Of a stretch of DNA of 64,000 nucleotides, positions 17,218 to 25,553 are shown one piece after another. Source of the DNA: CAURNT01 sp963539215 (lineage in GTDB: Bacteria > Fusobacteriota > Fusobacteriia > Fusobacteriales > Leptotrichiaceae); the NCBI GenBank assembly GCA_963539215.1, contig CAUTJT010000001.1, positions 62,001 to 126,000 on the forward strand, written 5' to 3'. Under the pieces are notes generated by a model. The model was not told the DNA's origin, did not search any database, and saw only the letters and a program-made list of their open reading frames with translations. Numbering within the stretch: the first letter of the stretch is position 1; every line of letters starts with the position of its first letter. The position numbers and the translations under genes are program-made.

Positions 17218-17991
17218 CTATTTATATAATTTAGCATTTGAACTATCTCTATTAGTTAATCTAACAGGTAATCCATAGCTTGCAAAAATATCCTCAGCCT
17301 TAACTACTTCTTCTCTCGTTGGAGTCGGAGTTTCTCTAAGCTTATATTCCTTTTTCATTAAATCCCATTTTGGTGTACCCATTTGATGGAAAGGTAATAT
17401 ATCAACACGTTCTACATTTTTAAATTTAGAACAATATTTAGCCCAATTATGTAAATCTTTTTCATCATCTGAATATCCAGGAACTAATACATATCTTAAC
17501 CATACAGGTTTACCTATTTCTTCTAAATAATCAGCCATTTTAAGAGTAGGCGCAAGATTAACAGAAGTTAAAACTTTATATTTTTCAGGATCTATATGCT
17601 TAATATCAAGCATTATCAAATCTGCCATTTCAATAGCTTTTTTAGATTTATCAGTAAATATATATCCTGAAGTATCTATACATGTATGTATACCCTCTTT
17701 TTTACACAATTCAAATAATTCTATTATAAAATCAGACTGTACCAAAGGTTCTCCGCCAGATACAGTAACTCCTCCACTTTTAATAAAACCTTTAACCTTC
17801 ATTATTTCTTTAAAAACATCTTCTGCATTCATTAATTTATGATAATCTTTTAAATTCCATGTATCAACATTATGGCAATATAGACATCTTAATGGACATC
17901 CTTGTAAGAATAAAACAAATCTTATCCCAGGACCATCTTTAGTACCAAAAGATTCAAAAGAATATATATATCCTTCTTTTTTATTTTCCAT
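17218..17991 (-). CDS. pflA: Pyruvate formate-lyase activating enzyme
   Basis: A 257-residue radical SAM enzyme that installs the glycyl radical on PflB (its substrate gene is at 62.2 kb). The CxxxCxxC cluster is in GCPLRCLYCHNVDTW, and SAM-binding is supported by TVSGGEPLVQ. Length and sequence are typical. AGGAGGCC-type ribosome site and a good promoter (18027-18055) upstream. It leads a likely pflA-brnQ-iclR transcript. Confidence 0.95.
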   Translation of the reverse strand: MENKKEGYIYSFESFGTKDGPGIRFVLFLQGCPLRCLYCHNVDTWNLKDYHKLMNAEDVFKEIMKVKGFIKSGGVTVSGGEPLVQSDFIIELFELCKKEGIHTCIDTSGYIFTDKSKKAIEMADLIMLDIKHIDPEKYKVLTSVNLAPTLKMADYLEEIGKPVWLRYVLVPGYSDDEKDLHNWAKYCSKFKNVERVDILPFHQMGTPKWDLMKKEYKLRETPTPTREEVVKAEDIFASYGLPVRLTNRDSSNAKLYK

Positions 17992-18026
17992 TATAGGCCT
18001 CCTATTTTTTTACGTTTAATATTAAT

Positions 18027-18055
18027 ATTATATAACTTATTATTCATTTCTGCAA
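18027..18055 (-). promoter_or_regulatory. Promoter of pflA
   Basis: Minus strand: TTGCAG (18050-18055), 17-base spacer, TATAAT (18027-18032). Confidence 0.65.
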
Positions 18056-18056
18056 G

Positions 18057-18089
18057 TAAAAAAAAACTAAATACTTATGTACTTAGTTG
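18057..18089 (-). terminator. Terminator after the tRNA cluster
   Basis: Minus strand: AACTAAGTA, short loop, TATTTAGTT (imperfect by one base), then eight T. Just upstream of the pflA promoter. Confidence 0.65.
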
Positions 18090-18103
18090 AATAATTTAGT
18101 AAA

Positions 18104-18179
18104 TGGTGAGCCAGCAGGGGGTCGAACCCTGGACACACGGATTAAGAGTCCGTTGCTCTGCCAACTGAGCTACTGGCTC
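18104..18179 (-). tRNA. tRNA-Lys (anticodon CTT)
   Basis: 76 bases with encoded CCA. Acceptor GAGCCAG / CTGGCTC. Anticodon arm ACGGA / TCCGT encloses CTCTTAA. T-loop TTCGACC. Confidence 0.95.
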
Positions 18180-18229
18180 ATACATTAAAAGTCTAATATA
18201 TTAATATTCTAAAGTCAATATAATTTAAA

Positions 18230-18306
18230 TGGCGTACCTCGTAGGAGTCGAACCCGCAACCTTCTGATCCGTAGTCAGATGCTCTATCCAATTGAGCTAG
18301 AGGTAC
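18230..18306 (-). tRNA. tRNA-Arg (anticodon ACG)
   Basis: 77 bases with encoded CCA. Acceptor GTACCTC / GAGGTAC. Anticodon arm TCTGA / TCAGA encloses CTACGGA; A34 would be edited to inosine. Confidence 0.95.
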
Positions 18307-18315
18307 AAATAAAAA

Positions 18316-18409
18316 TGGCGGACAAGGTGGGATTTGAACCCACGACTCAGGTTTATGCCCGAGTGCTTCCTTAGCAGGGAAGTGTATTCGGCCTCTCTAC
18401 CACTTATCC
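18316..18409 (-). tRNA. tRNA-Ser (anticodon GCT)
   Basis: 94 bases with a long variable arm and encoded CCA. Acceptor GGATAAG / CTTGTCC (one G-U). Anticodon arm CTTCC / GGAAG encloses CTGCTAA. Confidence 0.95.
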
Positions 18410-18436
18410 ACACATATCTCTTTCAAGACAATAATT

Positions 18437-18465
18437 ATGTTATCATATTTTTATTGAATTGTCAA
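18437..18465 (-). promoter_or_regulatory. Promoter of the tRNA-Ser-Arg-Lys cluster
   Basis: Minus strand: TTGACA (18460-18465), 17-base spacer, TAACAT (18437-18442). Confidence 0.75.
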
Positions 18466-18482
18466 CTTTTTTTTGATAAAAT
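18454..18482 (+). promoter_or_regulatory. Promoter of coaX, overlapping the divergent tRNA promoter
   Basis: TTGAAT (18454-18459), 17-base spacer, TAAAAT (18477-18482) with an extended TG. Its -35 region shares bases 18454-18465 with the tRNA promoter on the other strand. Confidence 0.6.
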
Positions 18483-18499
18483 GGTATTGAGGTGATAAA

Positions 18500-19273
18500 A
18501 TGATACTAGCTTTTGATATTGGAAATACACACATTTGTCCTATCTTCTTTAGTGAAGATGGAAAGATTTTAGAAAAATTCAGAATACCAAGTAAAACTCA
18601 TCTTACAGAAGATGTGCTTTACTCATTTTTAAAAACTTTATCAGATAACAAAAATATAGATTTAACCTTAGTTAAAGATATAATTATATGCTCTGTAGTT
18701 CCACATTTAGATGAAATATTTATATATCTTTCAAAAAAATATTTCAATAAAGTACCGTATATATTAAATTATGAAACTACAACTAATTTAGTACACGTAG
18801 ACGATAGTAGCGAAAGAAAATTAGGTTCTGATAGAATAGCTGCAATTATAGCTGCACAAAAAATAGTTAAAAATAGGCATTGCATTGTAATAGACTTTGG
18901 AACTGCTATAACTTTTGAAATGATATATAATAAAGAATATTTAGGTGGTGCTATACTTCCTGGTATAGAACTTTCAATAAATGCACTATTTCAAAATACT
19001 GCAAAACTTCCTAAAATAATTTTCAAAAAGGCTGATAATGTATTAGCTAATACCACAGTCGATCAGATAAATCTCGGTATATATTATGCAAATATAGGTG
19101 CCATTAAAGAATTAATAACTCAATATAAAAAAGTTTTTTCTGATTCTTTTGTCATTTCAACTGGTGGACAAGGGAAAGAAATTAGTAAAGAATTACAGGG
19201 ATTTATAGATGAATATATACCAAATTTAGTAGAAAATGGTATACTAGAATTCTATAATCTAAATAAAAAATAA
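18500..19273 (+). CDS. coaX: Type III pantothenate kinase
   Basis: A 257-residue ASKHA-fold kinase for the first step of coenzyme A synthesis. The phosphate-1 motif is DIGNTH near the N-terminus, LGSDRIAAIIAAQK forms the substrate region, and VIDFGTAITFEMI is the phosphate-2 motif. Type III enzymes are not feedback inhibited by CoA. Single gene; starts 17 bases after the -10 element, so the 5' leader is very short but includes GAGGTG. Confidence 0.93.
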   Translation: MILAFDIGNTHICPIFFSEDGKILEKFRIPSKTHLTEDVLYSFLKTLSDNKNIDLTLVKDIIICSVVPHLDEIFIYLSKKYFNKVPYILNYETTTNLVHVDDSSERKLGSDRIAAIIAAQKIVKNRHCIVIDFGTAITFEMIYNKEYLGGAILPGIELSINALFQNTAKLPKIIFKKADNVLANTTVDQINLGIYYANIGAIKELITQYKKVFSDSFVISTGGQGKEISKELQGFIDEYIPNLVENGILEFYNLNKK

Positions 19274-19281
19274 TATAAAAT

Positions 19282-19365
19282 AGGAGTAAACAGAAATGTG
19301 ACTAAATATTTTTAAACTTTCATTTTAAATTTATTAATACACATTATATATTTACTCCTTTTTTT
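19282..19365. terminator. Long 78-base imperfect hairpin and terminator after coaX
   Basis: AGGAGTAAA (19282-19290) pairs with TTTACTCCT (19351-19359), followed on the plus strand by seven T. Inside, AATGTG pairs with CACATT, and TTTAAA-rich arms continue the helix. Unusually long for a simple terminator. Confidence 0.65.
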
Positions 19366-19389
19366 ATAATCTAATCCTAAAATCTATAA

Positions 19390-20613
19390 TTACTTATCTT
19401 CAGGAAGTATTTTATTAAGGGCAACACCAAATAATGAAGCTAATGCAAGTCCTGATACAGATATATTACTATAAACATTTATCTCTCCTATACCTATACC
19501 TAGTACACATATTAAAGAAACTATAAGTAAATTTCTAGAATGTCCAAAATCAAGTTTAGCATCTACCATTGTTCTTGCTCCAACTGCAGATATCATACCA
19601 AATAATATAACAGACACTCCACCCATAACAGCTTGTGGTATACTTTGAAGTATAACACTAAATTTACCAATTAAACCTAACACTATTGAAAAACAAGCAG
19701 CTATTCTTAATATTTGTGGATCATAAACTTTAGTAACAGCTAAAACTCCAGTATTTTCACCATAAGTAGTATTAGCAGGACCTCCTAAAAGACCTGCTAA
19801 CATAGTAGCTATACCATCTCCTAATAAAGTTCTATGTATCCCAGGGTTTTTAAAGAAATCTTTACCTACAACTGCACCATTAGTAGATATATCCCCTATA
19901 TGCTCTATTAAAACAACTAATGATATAGGTGCTATTGCAAGTACTCCAGAAAGAGTAAATTTAGGCATAGTTAATAATTCATCTAAAGCTTCAGATGATA
20001 ATCCTATCCAAGTTGCTTCTTTAAACCCTGAAAAATCAAGTATACCTAACATATATGAAACTATATATCCCACAAATATAGCAATTAGAATAGGAACTAA
20101 TTTAAAGAAAGATTTTTTAAGGCTACTTACTATTATCATAGTCATTATTACAGAAAATGCAACAATTAAATTTTTTATTTCAAAGCTATTATTATTATAA
20201 CCTATCATACTTAAAGCAGTTGGACTAAGTCTAAGACCAATTACCATTATTATAGGCCCTACAACAACTGGTGGGAAGAAAGACTTAATTTTTTCTACAC
20301 CAAACTTTAGAATAATAAGTGACATTAAAACATAAACAAGACCAGCAGCTATTATACCACCTTTAAGAACTGCTAAACCTTCATTTTTAAATAATAATGC
20401 TATCGCACCAATGAAAGCAAATGATGAACCAAGAAAAACGGGCACAATTCTTTTTGTAACTAAGTGGAATATTAAAGTCCCAAGACCAGCACAAATAAGA
20501 GCAATAGATGGATTAAGCCCCGTAAGATAAGGAACAAGTATAGTGGCACCAAACATAGCCAGTACATGTTGCAGACCAAGAATAAGTTTTGTTCTGATTG
20601 TTAAATTTTCCAT
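19390..20613 (-). CDS. uraA: Uracil permease, UraA/PyrP family
   Basis: A 407-residue inner-membrane nucleobase:cation symporter with about 12-14 hydrophobic segments. The N-terminal HVLAMFGATILVPYLTGLNPS, FLGSSFAFIGAI, and the GGPANTTYGENTGV motif are typical of uracil (NCS2) permeases. I start at ATG 20613, eleven bases after AGGAGG; an upstream ATG abuts the ribosome site. It lies after apt but is separated from it by an intrinsic terminator (20647-20674), with no room for an obvious separate promoter. Confidence 0.9.
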   Translation of the reverse strand: MENLTIRTKLILGLQHVLAMFGATILVPYLTGLNPSIALICAGLGTLIFHLVTKRIVPVFLGSSFAFIGAIALLFKNEGLAVLKGGIIAAGLVYVLMSLIILKFGVEKIKSFFPPVVVGPIIMVIGLRLSPTALSMIGYNNNSFEIKNLIVAFSVIMTMIIVSSLKKSFFKLVPILIAIFVGYIVSYMLGILDFSGFKEATWIGLSSEALDELLTMPKFTLSGVLAIAPISLVVLIEHIGDISTNGAVVGKDFFKNPGIHRTLLGDGIATMLAGLLGGPANTTYGENTGVLAVTKVYDPQILRIAACFSIVLGLIGKFSVILQSIPQAVMGGVSVILFGMISAVGARTMVDAKLDFGHSRNLLIVSLICVLGIGIGEINVYSNISVSGLALASLFGVALNKILPEDK

Positions 20614-20646
20614 AATATATATCATCCTCCTAATAAAATTTTTGCC

Positions 20647-20674
20647 TAAAAAAAAGGACACTAATAGTGTCCTT
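20647..20674 (-). terminator. Strong intrinsic terminator between apt and uraA
   Basis: Minus strand: AAGGACACT (pairing segment 20666-20674), loop ATT, AGTGTCCTT, then eight T. It overlaps the apt stop codon. It stands only about 34 bases before the uraA start. Confidence 0.85.
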
Positions 20675-21203
20675 AATATTTTAATATAGAATAAACTTCT
20701 TTACCTTTTAATAATTCTCTTCCCTTTAAATCATCAAGCTCTATTAAAAAAGCAAGCTCATAAACATTAGCACCTAATTCTTCAACTAAATCTACCATAG
20801 CTTTAGCCGTTCCACCCGTCGCTAATAAATCATCAACAATTAAAACATTCGATCCTTTCTCAAAAGCATCTTTATGTATTTCTATTACATTTTTACCGTA
20901 TTCCAAAGAATATTCAGCTTTAACAGTTTCTGCAGGTAATTTACCTGCTTTTCTTGCAGGAACGAATCCAGCTCCTATATTATATGCTATAGCTGCACCA
21001 AATATGAACCCTCTTGCATCAGCACCTAATACATAATCTATTTTCTTATCAATATATCTTTTAGTAAAATCTTCTATTATTAATTTTAACCCTTCTTTAT
21101 CCTTTAAAGCTGTCGTAATATCTCTAAATAATATACCCGGCTCAGGAAAATCTGGTATATTTCTAATTAATTTTTCTACCTTCAATACATTTGAATTGTC
21201 CAT
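20673..21203 (-). CDS. apt: Adenine phosphoribosyltransferase
   Basis: A 176-residue enzyme making AMP from adenine and PRPP. PRPP motif VLIVDDLLATGGTAKAM, and family segments IPDFPEPGILFRDITTAL near the N-terminus and GADARGFIFGAAIAY. The C-terminus ends within the terminator stem. It begins 8 bases after the corC-like gene. Confidence 0.95.
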   Translation of the reverse strand: MDNSNVLKVEKLIRNIPDFPEPGILFRDITTALKDKEGLKLIIEDFTKRYIDKKIDYVLGADARGFIFGAAIAYNIGAGFVPARKAGKLPAETVKAEYSLEYGKNVIEIHKDAFEKGSNVLIVDDLLATGGTAKAMVDLVEELGANVYELAFLIELDDLKGRELLKGKEVYSILKY

Positions 21204-21211
21204 ACTCTCTC

Positions 21212-22444
21212 CTATCTTTTTATAATAAGCTTAATTTTTTCAATCTTATTATTATCAACTTTTAATACTTGTATTATATATTCTTCTGTTGTTACTTTAT
21301 CATCTATTTTAGCAACTTTACCCAATTTATATTGTATATATCCAGATATAGTATCATATTCTTCAGATAACTCTATATCTATACCCAGTTCTTCATTTAT
21401 CTCTTCAACTAAAGTTTCACCTAATATTTCATATATATCCTCACCTTTAGCACTAATTTTTTCTTCTTCTACATCATATTCGTCTCTAATCTCTCCAACA
21501 ATTTCCTCAAGAAGATCTTCTATAGTAATCAGTCCTAAAGTTCCTCCATATTCGTCTATTATTATAGCCATATGTAATTGTTCTTTTCTAAAATATTCTA
21601 ACATATCAGTTAAGTGTTTAGTTTCAGGAACATAAGCTACAGGTTTGCATAAACTTTCAAGTTTAATATTTGCTGCATAATTTTTAGTATATTTCAACAA
21701 ATCCTTAGTATATAGTATTCCTATTATATCATCTATACTTTCATTAAATATTGGTATTCTAGAAAATTCATGTTCTATAATTTCATTCCAAACATTGTCA
21801 AGAATCTCATCTTTATCAAATGCTATTATAGATGTTCTTGGCGTCATAATTTCTTTTACTGTAGTATCTGTGAAATTAAATATACTATGTATCATTTCTT
21901 TCTCTTCTACTTCCACATCACTATTTGATGAATCATTAAGCATACGTTTGATATCCTCTTCACTATAATAAATATCTTCCATATTTTTACCATTATTCAA
22001 TAATATATTTAAAGAATTATAGAATTTTTCTAATACCCATAATAAAGGATATAGTATAAACATAAAAAAATCTATGAAATCTATGCTAAATATCAGTGAT
22101 TTATATATATCCATTTTAGCAACTACTCTTGCTATTAAATGCATAAATATCAAGAATATTATAAGAGATACAATAGAGTATAATTCTACATCAAATAATC
22201 TTAAATATCTACTCATTAGATATATATACGTTACTGTATTTAAAACATTAATCAAAATCCTATACTTTAAAATATTTTTTAAATAATATGAAACTTTCTT
22301 AATGTTATTTTCATCATTTTCTTTAAGAAAAGACTTTTCTATTAGCCCTACATAAAAAAAACTTGTTCCAAAGACGTTGATGAGAAAATATATTACAATT
22401 GTTATTATTATAGAAATTATTGCATATATTTTTATTTTAAACAT
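21212..22444 (-). CDS. CorC/HlyC-type membrane protein with CBS domains
   Basis: A 410-residue protein. A DUF21/CNNM-like membrane region (about residues 1-150, four hydrophobic segments) is followed by a CBS pair (VKEIMTPRTSIIAFDKDEIL; HLTDMLEYFRKEQLHMAIIIDEYGGTLG) and the C-terminal CorC_HlyC domain. The family is linked to magnesium or cobalt efflux; the hemolysin name is historical. An in-frame GTG at 22480 lies inside the promoter (22471-22499), so ATG 22444 is the more likely start, although GGGAG directly abuts it. Confidence 0.85.
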   Translation of the reverse strand: MFKIKIYAIISIIITIVIYFLINVFGTSFFYVGLIEKSFLKENDENNIKKVSYYLKNILKYRILINVLNTVTYIYLMSRYLRLFDVELYSIVSLIIFLIFMHLIARVVAKMDIYKSLIFSIDFIDFFMFILYPLLWVLEKFYNSLNILLNNGKNMEDIYYSEEDIKRMLNDSSNSDVEVEEKEMIHSIFNFTDTTVKEIMTPRTSIIAFDKDEILDNVWNEIIEHEFSRIPIFNESIDDIIGILYTKDLLKYTKNYAANIKLESLCKPVAYVPETKHLTDMLEYFRKEQLHMAIIIDEYGGTLGLITIEDLLEEIVGEIRDEYDVEEEKISAKGEDIYEILGETLVEEINEELGIDIELSEEYDTISGYIQYKLGKVAKIDDKVTTEEYIIQVLKVDNNKIEKIKLIIKR

Positions 22445-22470
22445 CTCCCTTTCAAAACAATTCCTTATTG

Positions 22471-22499
22471 ATTCTATCACATTTCAAAAAAAATTTCAA
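22471..22499 (-). promoter_or_regulatory. Promoter of corC-like gene, apt and possibly uraA
   Basis: Minus strand: TTGAAA (22494-22499), 17-base spacer, TAGAAT (22471-22476). Confidence 0.65.
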
Positions 22500-22979
22500 T
22501 AGCAATTTATTTAAATAAAACACAAAACACTAAATAAATATCATTATATTTTAAAAAATAATTTATGATTAATATATAATCATTAAGTATTTAAAAAATT
22601 ATATAATTTTATAAAATGTTATTTAAAAATAAATTAATTTAACTATTATTATTTTATTTAATACTTTTCAAAACATTAATTAATTTTATTTTTTATTCAA
22701 AATATTATTCTATTGCTCCAATCCGACTAAAAACTGTTCCTATTTTTAACATTTCACTCCTTCAGTCATTACATTTTTTTACTTTATTAATCAATTTTAT
22801 ACATTTATAAATTTAACATCATATATTAATTTTCACCTTTATTATAAATCAAATTTAATTAAATACCAATATTTTTTATTTTCTTTTTTGTTTAATTTAC
22901 ATTATATATATTATACTAACATGATTATAAACTTATATTTATATTAATTTTCTAAAATTTTATTATTAAAAAATTCAAT
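22500..22979. other. 480-base AT-rich stretch without an intact gene
   Basis: Almost entirely A and T. Apart from the 15-codon methyltransferase-like remnant at 22705-22752, I see no reading frame with a ribosome site and no strong hairpin. Confidence 0.6.
22705..22752 (-). pseudogene. Remnant of the N-terminus of a C5-cytosine DNA methyltransferase
   Basis: GAAGGAGTGA precedes an ATG that encodes MLKIGTVFSRIGAIE and then a stop. Dcm-type methyltransferases commonly begin with KIGTVFSGIGAIE, where FSGIGA is SAM-binding motif I. Here Gly has become Arg, and nothing methyltransferase-like follows. Best read as the stub left after deletion of a restriction-modification methylase. The match is short, so certainty is limited. 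Confidence 0.45.
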
Positions 22980-23552
22980 TCAAAACATTAATAACCGATA
23001 TTCTTTATTCCTAATTTCAAAAATAACCTTCTCAATTTTTTCTACCATTTCATACGATAGTTGTTCTACTTGATCTAAATAATTTTCTTGAATTTCTTTT
23101 TTATTTTCTTTTTCAATTTTATTCATAGCAATATATAAGGCTATTTTACAATGAATTTCTAAAGATTCTTTAATTTCATCTATAATTTTCTTTATTTCTA
23201 AATCAAGATAATAATATGATTTTCCAATATTCTCATTAAACTTTTCCTTCTTTTCCAATGGAGCAAAATTTTCTGAAATTTCACTTTCTTTAAAATCATA
23301 TCCTTCTAAAGTAAATAATTCATAATATTTTTTTAATTCTAATAACTCGTTAACAATAATGTCATTATTGTTTTTTACTTCAACATATAATATCTTTTTT
23401 CTTTCAAGTTCTATTTTTTCTTTTTCATTTTCTATTAATTTTTCATCATGCACCTTTTTATAGTTTGAAAAATAAAAGTTTATTAAAATATTAACTATAC
23501 TCACAAAAACATTTATAATAATAAATATGTTATTAATAATTATTTTATCCAT
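22980..23552 (-). CDS. Membrane-anchored coiled-coil protein, function unknown
   Basis: 190 residues, not recognised. One N-terminal membrane segment (about residues 5-28, IIINNIFIIINVFVSIVNIL) is followed by Lys/Glu-rich helices, with a coiled coil at about 35-60 and another at 115-180. The start has only a weak GAAAGAAG ribosome site. It sits alone in an AT-rich island next to another coiled-coil gene, flanked by restriction-modification debris, so it may be an accessory gene. No enzyme motif. Confidence 0.5.
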   Translation of the reverse strand: MDKIIINNIFIIINVFVSIVNILINFYFSNYKKVHDEKLIENEKEKIELERKKILYVEVKNNNDIIVNELLELKKYYELFTLEGYDFKESEISENFAPLEKKEKFNENIGKSYYYLDLEIKKIIDEIKESLEIHCKIALYIAMNKIEKENKKEIQENYLDQVEQLSYEMVEKIEKVIFEIRNKEYRLLMF

Positions 23553-23780
23553 TCCACTAAACTTCTTTCATTTTTTATTTTAAATTTATTATACCTATTT
23601 TTATTAAATACTAAAGTCATACTATATAATTAACACCTATAATCTAAAAAATTTTCAATAAATTTTTATGTTAATAATTTATTTAGTTAATCTTTCTAAA
23701 TTTTATATAAATATATAAAAACGTATATTATATATCGATTTTATTTTAATTTTCTATTAATTAACTCTAAATTTTAGTAT

Positions 23781-24227
23781 TTAACGTTTTTTATTAAAAA
23801 AATTAAACATACATCTATATTTAAAAATATCAAACCACCTCTTTTGTCTTTCTTTTTCTAAGAATAAATCATTAATTTTATTTTGTTCTGAAATTAATTC
23901 TGACATTTCTTTATAATTTGCCATTAGTTCTTCTGCATCCTTTTGCATATTTGCAACATCATTAAATTTTTCATCTATTTTTTTATTTAATATTTCCATT
24001 TTTTTATTTAATATATTCATGTTTTTCATTTGATTATCAAGTTCAAAATTTATTGATTTAATTTCATCTATAAAATCATTTTTATCTTCATTATCATGAT
24101 TATCAACTATATATACTACATCTTCTTCTTTTATTTTTTCAACTATTTCATCTTTAATATATTTTTCCAATACATCTCTAGATTTCATCCCTTTTATATC
24201 CATATATTCTTCATAAGTATACTTCAT
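23781..24227 (-). CDS. Coiled-coil protein with short hydrophobic tail, function unknown
   Basis: 148 residues, not recognised. An acidic N-terminal region (KYTYEEYMDIKGMKSRDVLE, then EEDVVYIVDNHDNEDKNDF) leads into a long coiled coil (about residues 65-130), ending in a basic aromatic tail (RWFDIFKYRCMFNFFNKKR). AAAGGAG lies ahead of the ATG, so translation is likely. Orientation and style match the gene at 22980-23552, about 230 bases downstream. Could be an orphan phage or plasmid-type gene; nothing decides it. Confidence 0.5.
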   Translation of the reverse strand: MKYTYEEYMDIKGMKSRDVLEKYIKDEIVEKIKEEDVVYIVDNHDNEDKNDFIDEIKSINFELDNQMKNMNILNKKMEILNKKIDEKFNDVANMQKDAEELMANYKEMSELISEQNKINDLFLEKERQKRWFDIFKYRCMFNFFNKKR

Positions 24228-24343
24228 AGCTAAACTCCTTTATAATCCATTTAAATACTAAAACAAAAAATTTGATTATCTTTCAACATATTTCAATTTT
24301 ATCATAAAGTAAATTTCAATACTTTTAATCTTATTTTTAAAAC

Positions 24344-24365
24344 AAAATAGGGTTTCCCCTATTTT
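24344..24365 (-). terminator. Terminator of the nrd-MFS operon
   Basis: AAATAGGG (24345-24352) / CCCTATTT (24357-24364) with a 4-base loop; TTTTGTTTT follows on the minus strand. Confidence 0.8.
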
Positions 24366-24369
24366 TATA

Positions 24370-25542
24370 TTACTCTTTTAAATTCATTTTTTGTGCTGCT
24401 AAAAGTATAATAAACATCCCTATTAAACCTACACCGAAAGTAAAATAAAGCATCAATATTACAGAACTTTTTTCTATTATAATACCACCTAAAAAATTAC
24501 CTAATATCCCTCCTATTATACTTGTTATTCCCATATAAGCTTGACCTTTAACTCTTTCATCTTCATTAATAACATCATTTGTATAATATACAGTAGCAGG
24601 AAGATATATTGCATAAGCACCACTTTGAGTAAATTGTGCAATATAGAATAAAGAAATACTATTTGTTAATACTGATATTATTGTTATTAATATTTTTATA
24701 ACAAAAGAAATAGAAAAAATTCTAAATAAATTCACATAACCTAATTTTTTATTTAAATAAACTATAAAATACATAATAGGAAGTTCTACCATTGCTGCTA
24801 TCATAAGTCCTACACCAACTTCTTTAGAACCTTTTCCTATACTTTCTGTAATATTTAGCATAAAAGTATTAATCAAACTGTGTGTCATCATTATAAAAAT
24901 TATTCCTAAAAGAACTAATGTAAAATTTTGGTTTTTTTTGAAGAAATCTATAGTTCCCTCTCTTTTATTTTTAACATTTTCAATATTTTCTTTTATCTTA
25001 TTTTCTAAATTCTTAAAACTTAAAAGTATTAATATTAATATTATAGATAACATGAAAGCAAAAATAGGTATAAAACTAAAACCTATTTTATCTCCTATTC
25101 TACCTAAAAAAAATGAAGTTAAAGCAAAAGATATAGAACCTATACCTCTTGCAAATCCAAAATTAATATTATATCCACTATTAATATATTCAAATATAAA
25201 AGTATAAAGATATGTTTGCGCATTAAGTAGTGAAATAACTAATATAACATAAAATATTAAAATTAAAATTCTAATATTAATGGTAAAAATTCCAATAGAA
25301 GATAACGCTATAAAAAATAATGAATACATTATAAATCTCTTTACCGTAAATTTTTCATTTTCCTCTATAACTCTAGCTACTAAAGGCTGTATAACAACTG
25401 ATATCAAGGAAGATACAGCAAGTACATTCCCTATATCTGATATACTAAATCCTTTTGCTGATAAATATGAATTAGCAAAAGCATATGTAGAGCAAGAAAG
25501 TGCCCAGTAAAATATTTGTATAAATATATATTTAATGTACAT
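24370..25542 (-). CDS. MFS transporter, LacY/nucleoside-permease-like
   Basis: A 390-residue inner-membrane transporter with 12 predicted segments. The N-terminal YWALSCSTYAFANSYLSAKGFS and GFARGIGSISFALTSFFLGRIGDKIG fit the LacY/MFS_1-like group that includes sugar and nucleoside symporters. The substrate is not readable. ATG 25542 is seven bases after AGAGGT. Its ribosome site overlaps the nrdF stop region, so it is part of the nrdIEF transcript. A nucleoside role would suit that context but is inference. Confidence 0.75.
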   Translation of the reverse strand: MYIKYIFIQIFYWALSCSTYAFANSYLSAKGFSISDIGNVLAVSSLISVVIQPLVARVIEENEKFTVKRFIMYSLFFIALSSIGIFTINIRILILIFYVILVISLLNAQTYLYTFIFEYINSGYNINFGFARGIGSISFALTSFFLGRIGDKIGFSFIPIFAFMLSIILILILLSFKNLENKIKENIENVKNKREGTIDFFKKNQNFTLVLLGIIFIMMTHSLINTFMLNITESIGKGSKEVGVGLMIAAMVELPIMYFIVYLNKKLGYVNLFRIFSISFVIKILITIISVLTNSISLFYIAQFTQSGAYAIYLPATVYYTNDVINEDERVKGQAYMGITSIIGGILGNFLGGIIIEKSSVILMLYFTFGVGLIGMFIILLAAQKMNLKE

Positions 25543-25553
25543 ATACAATACCT

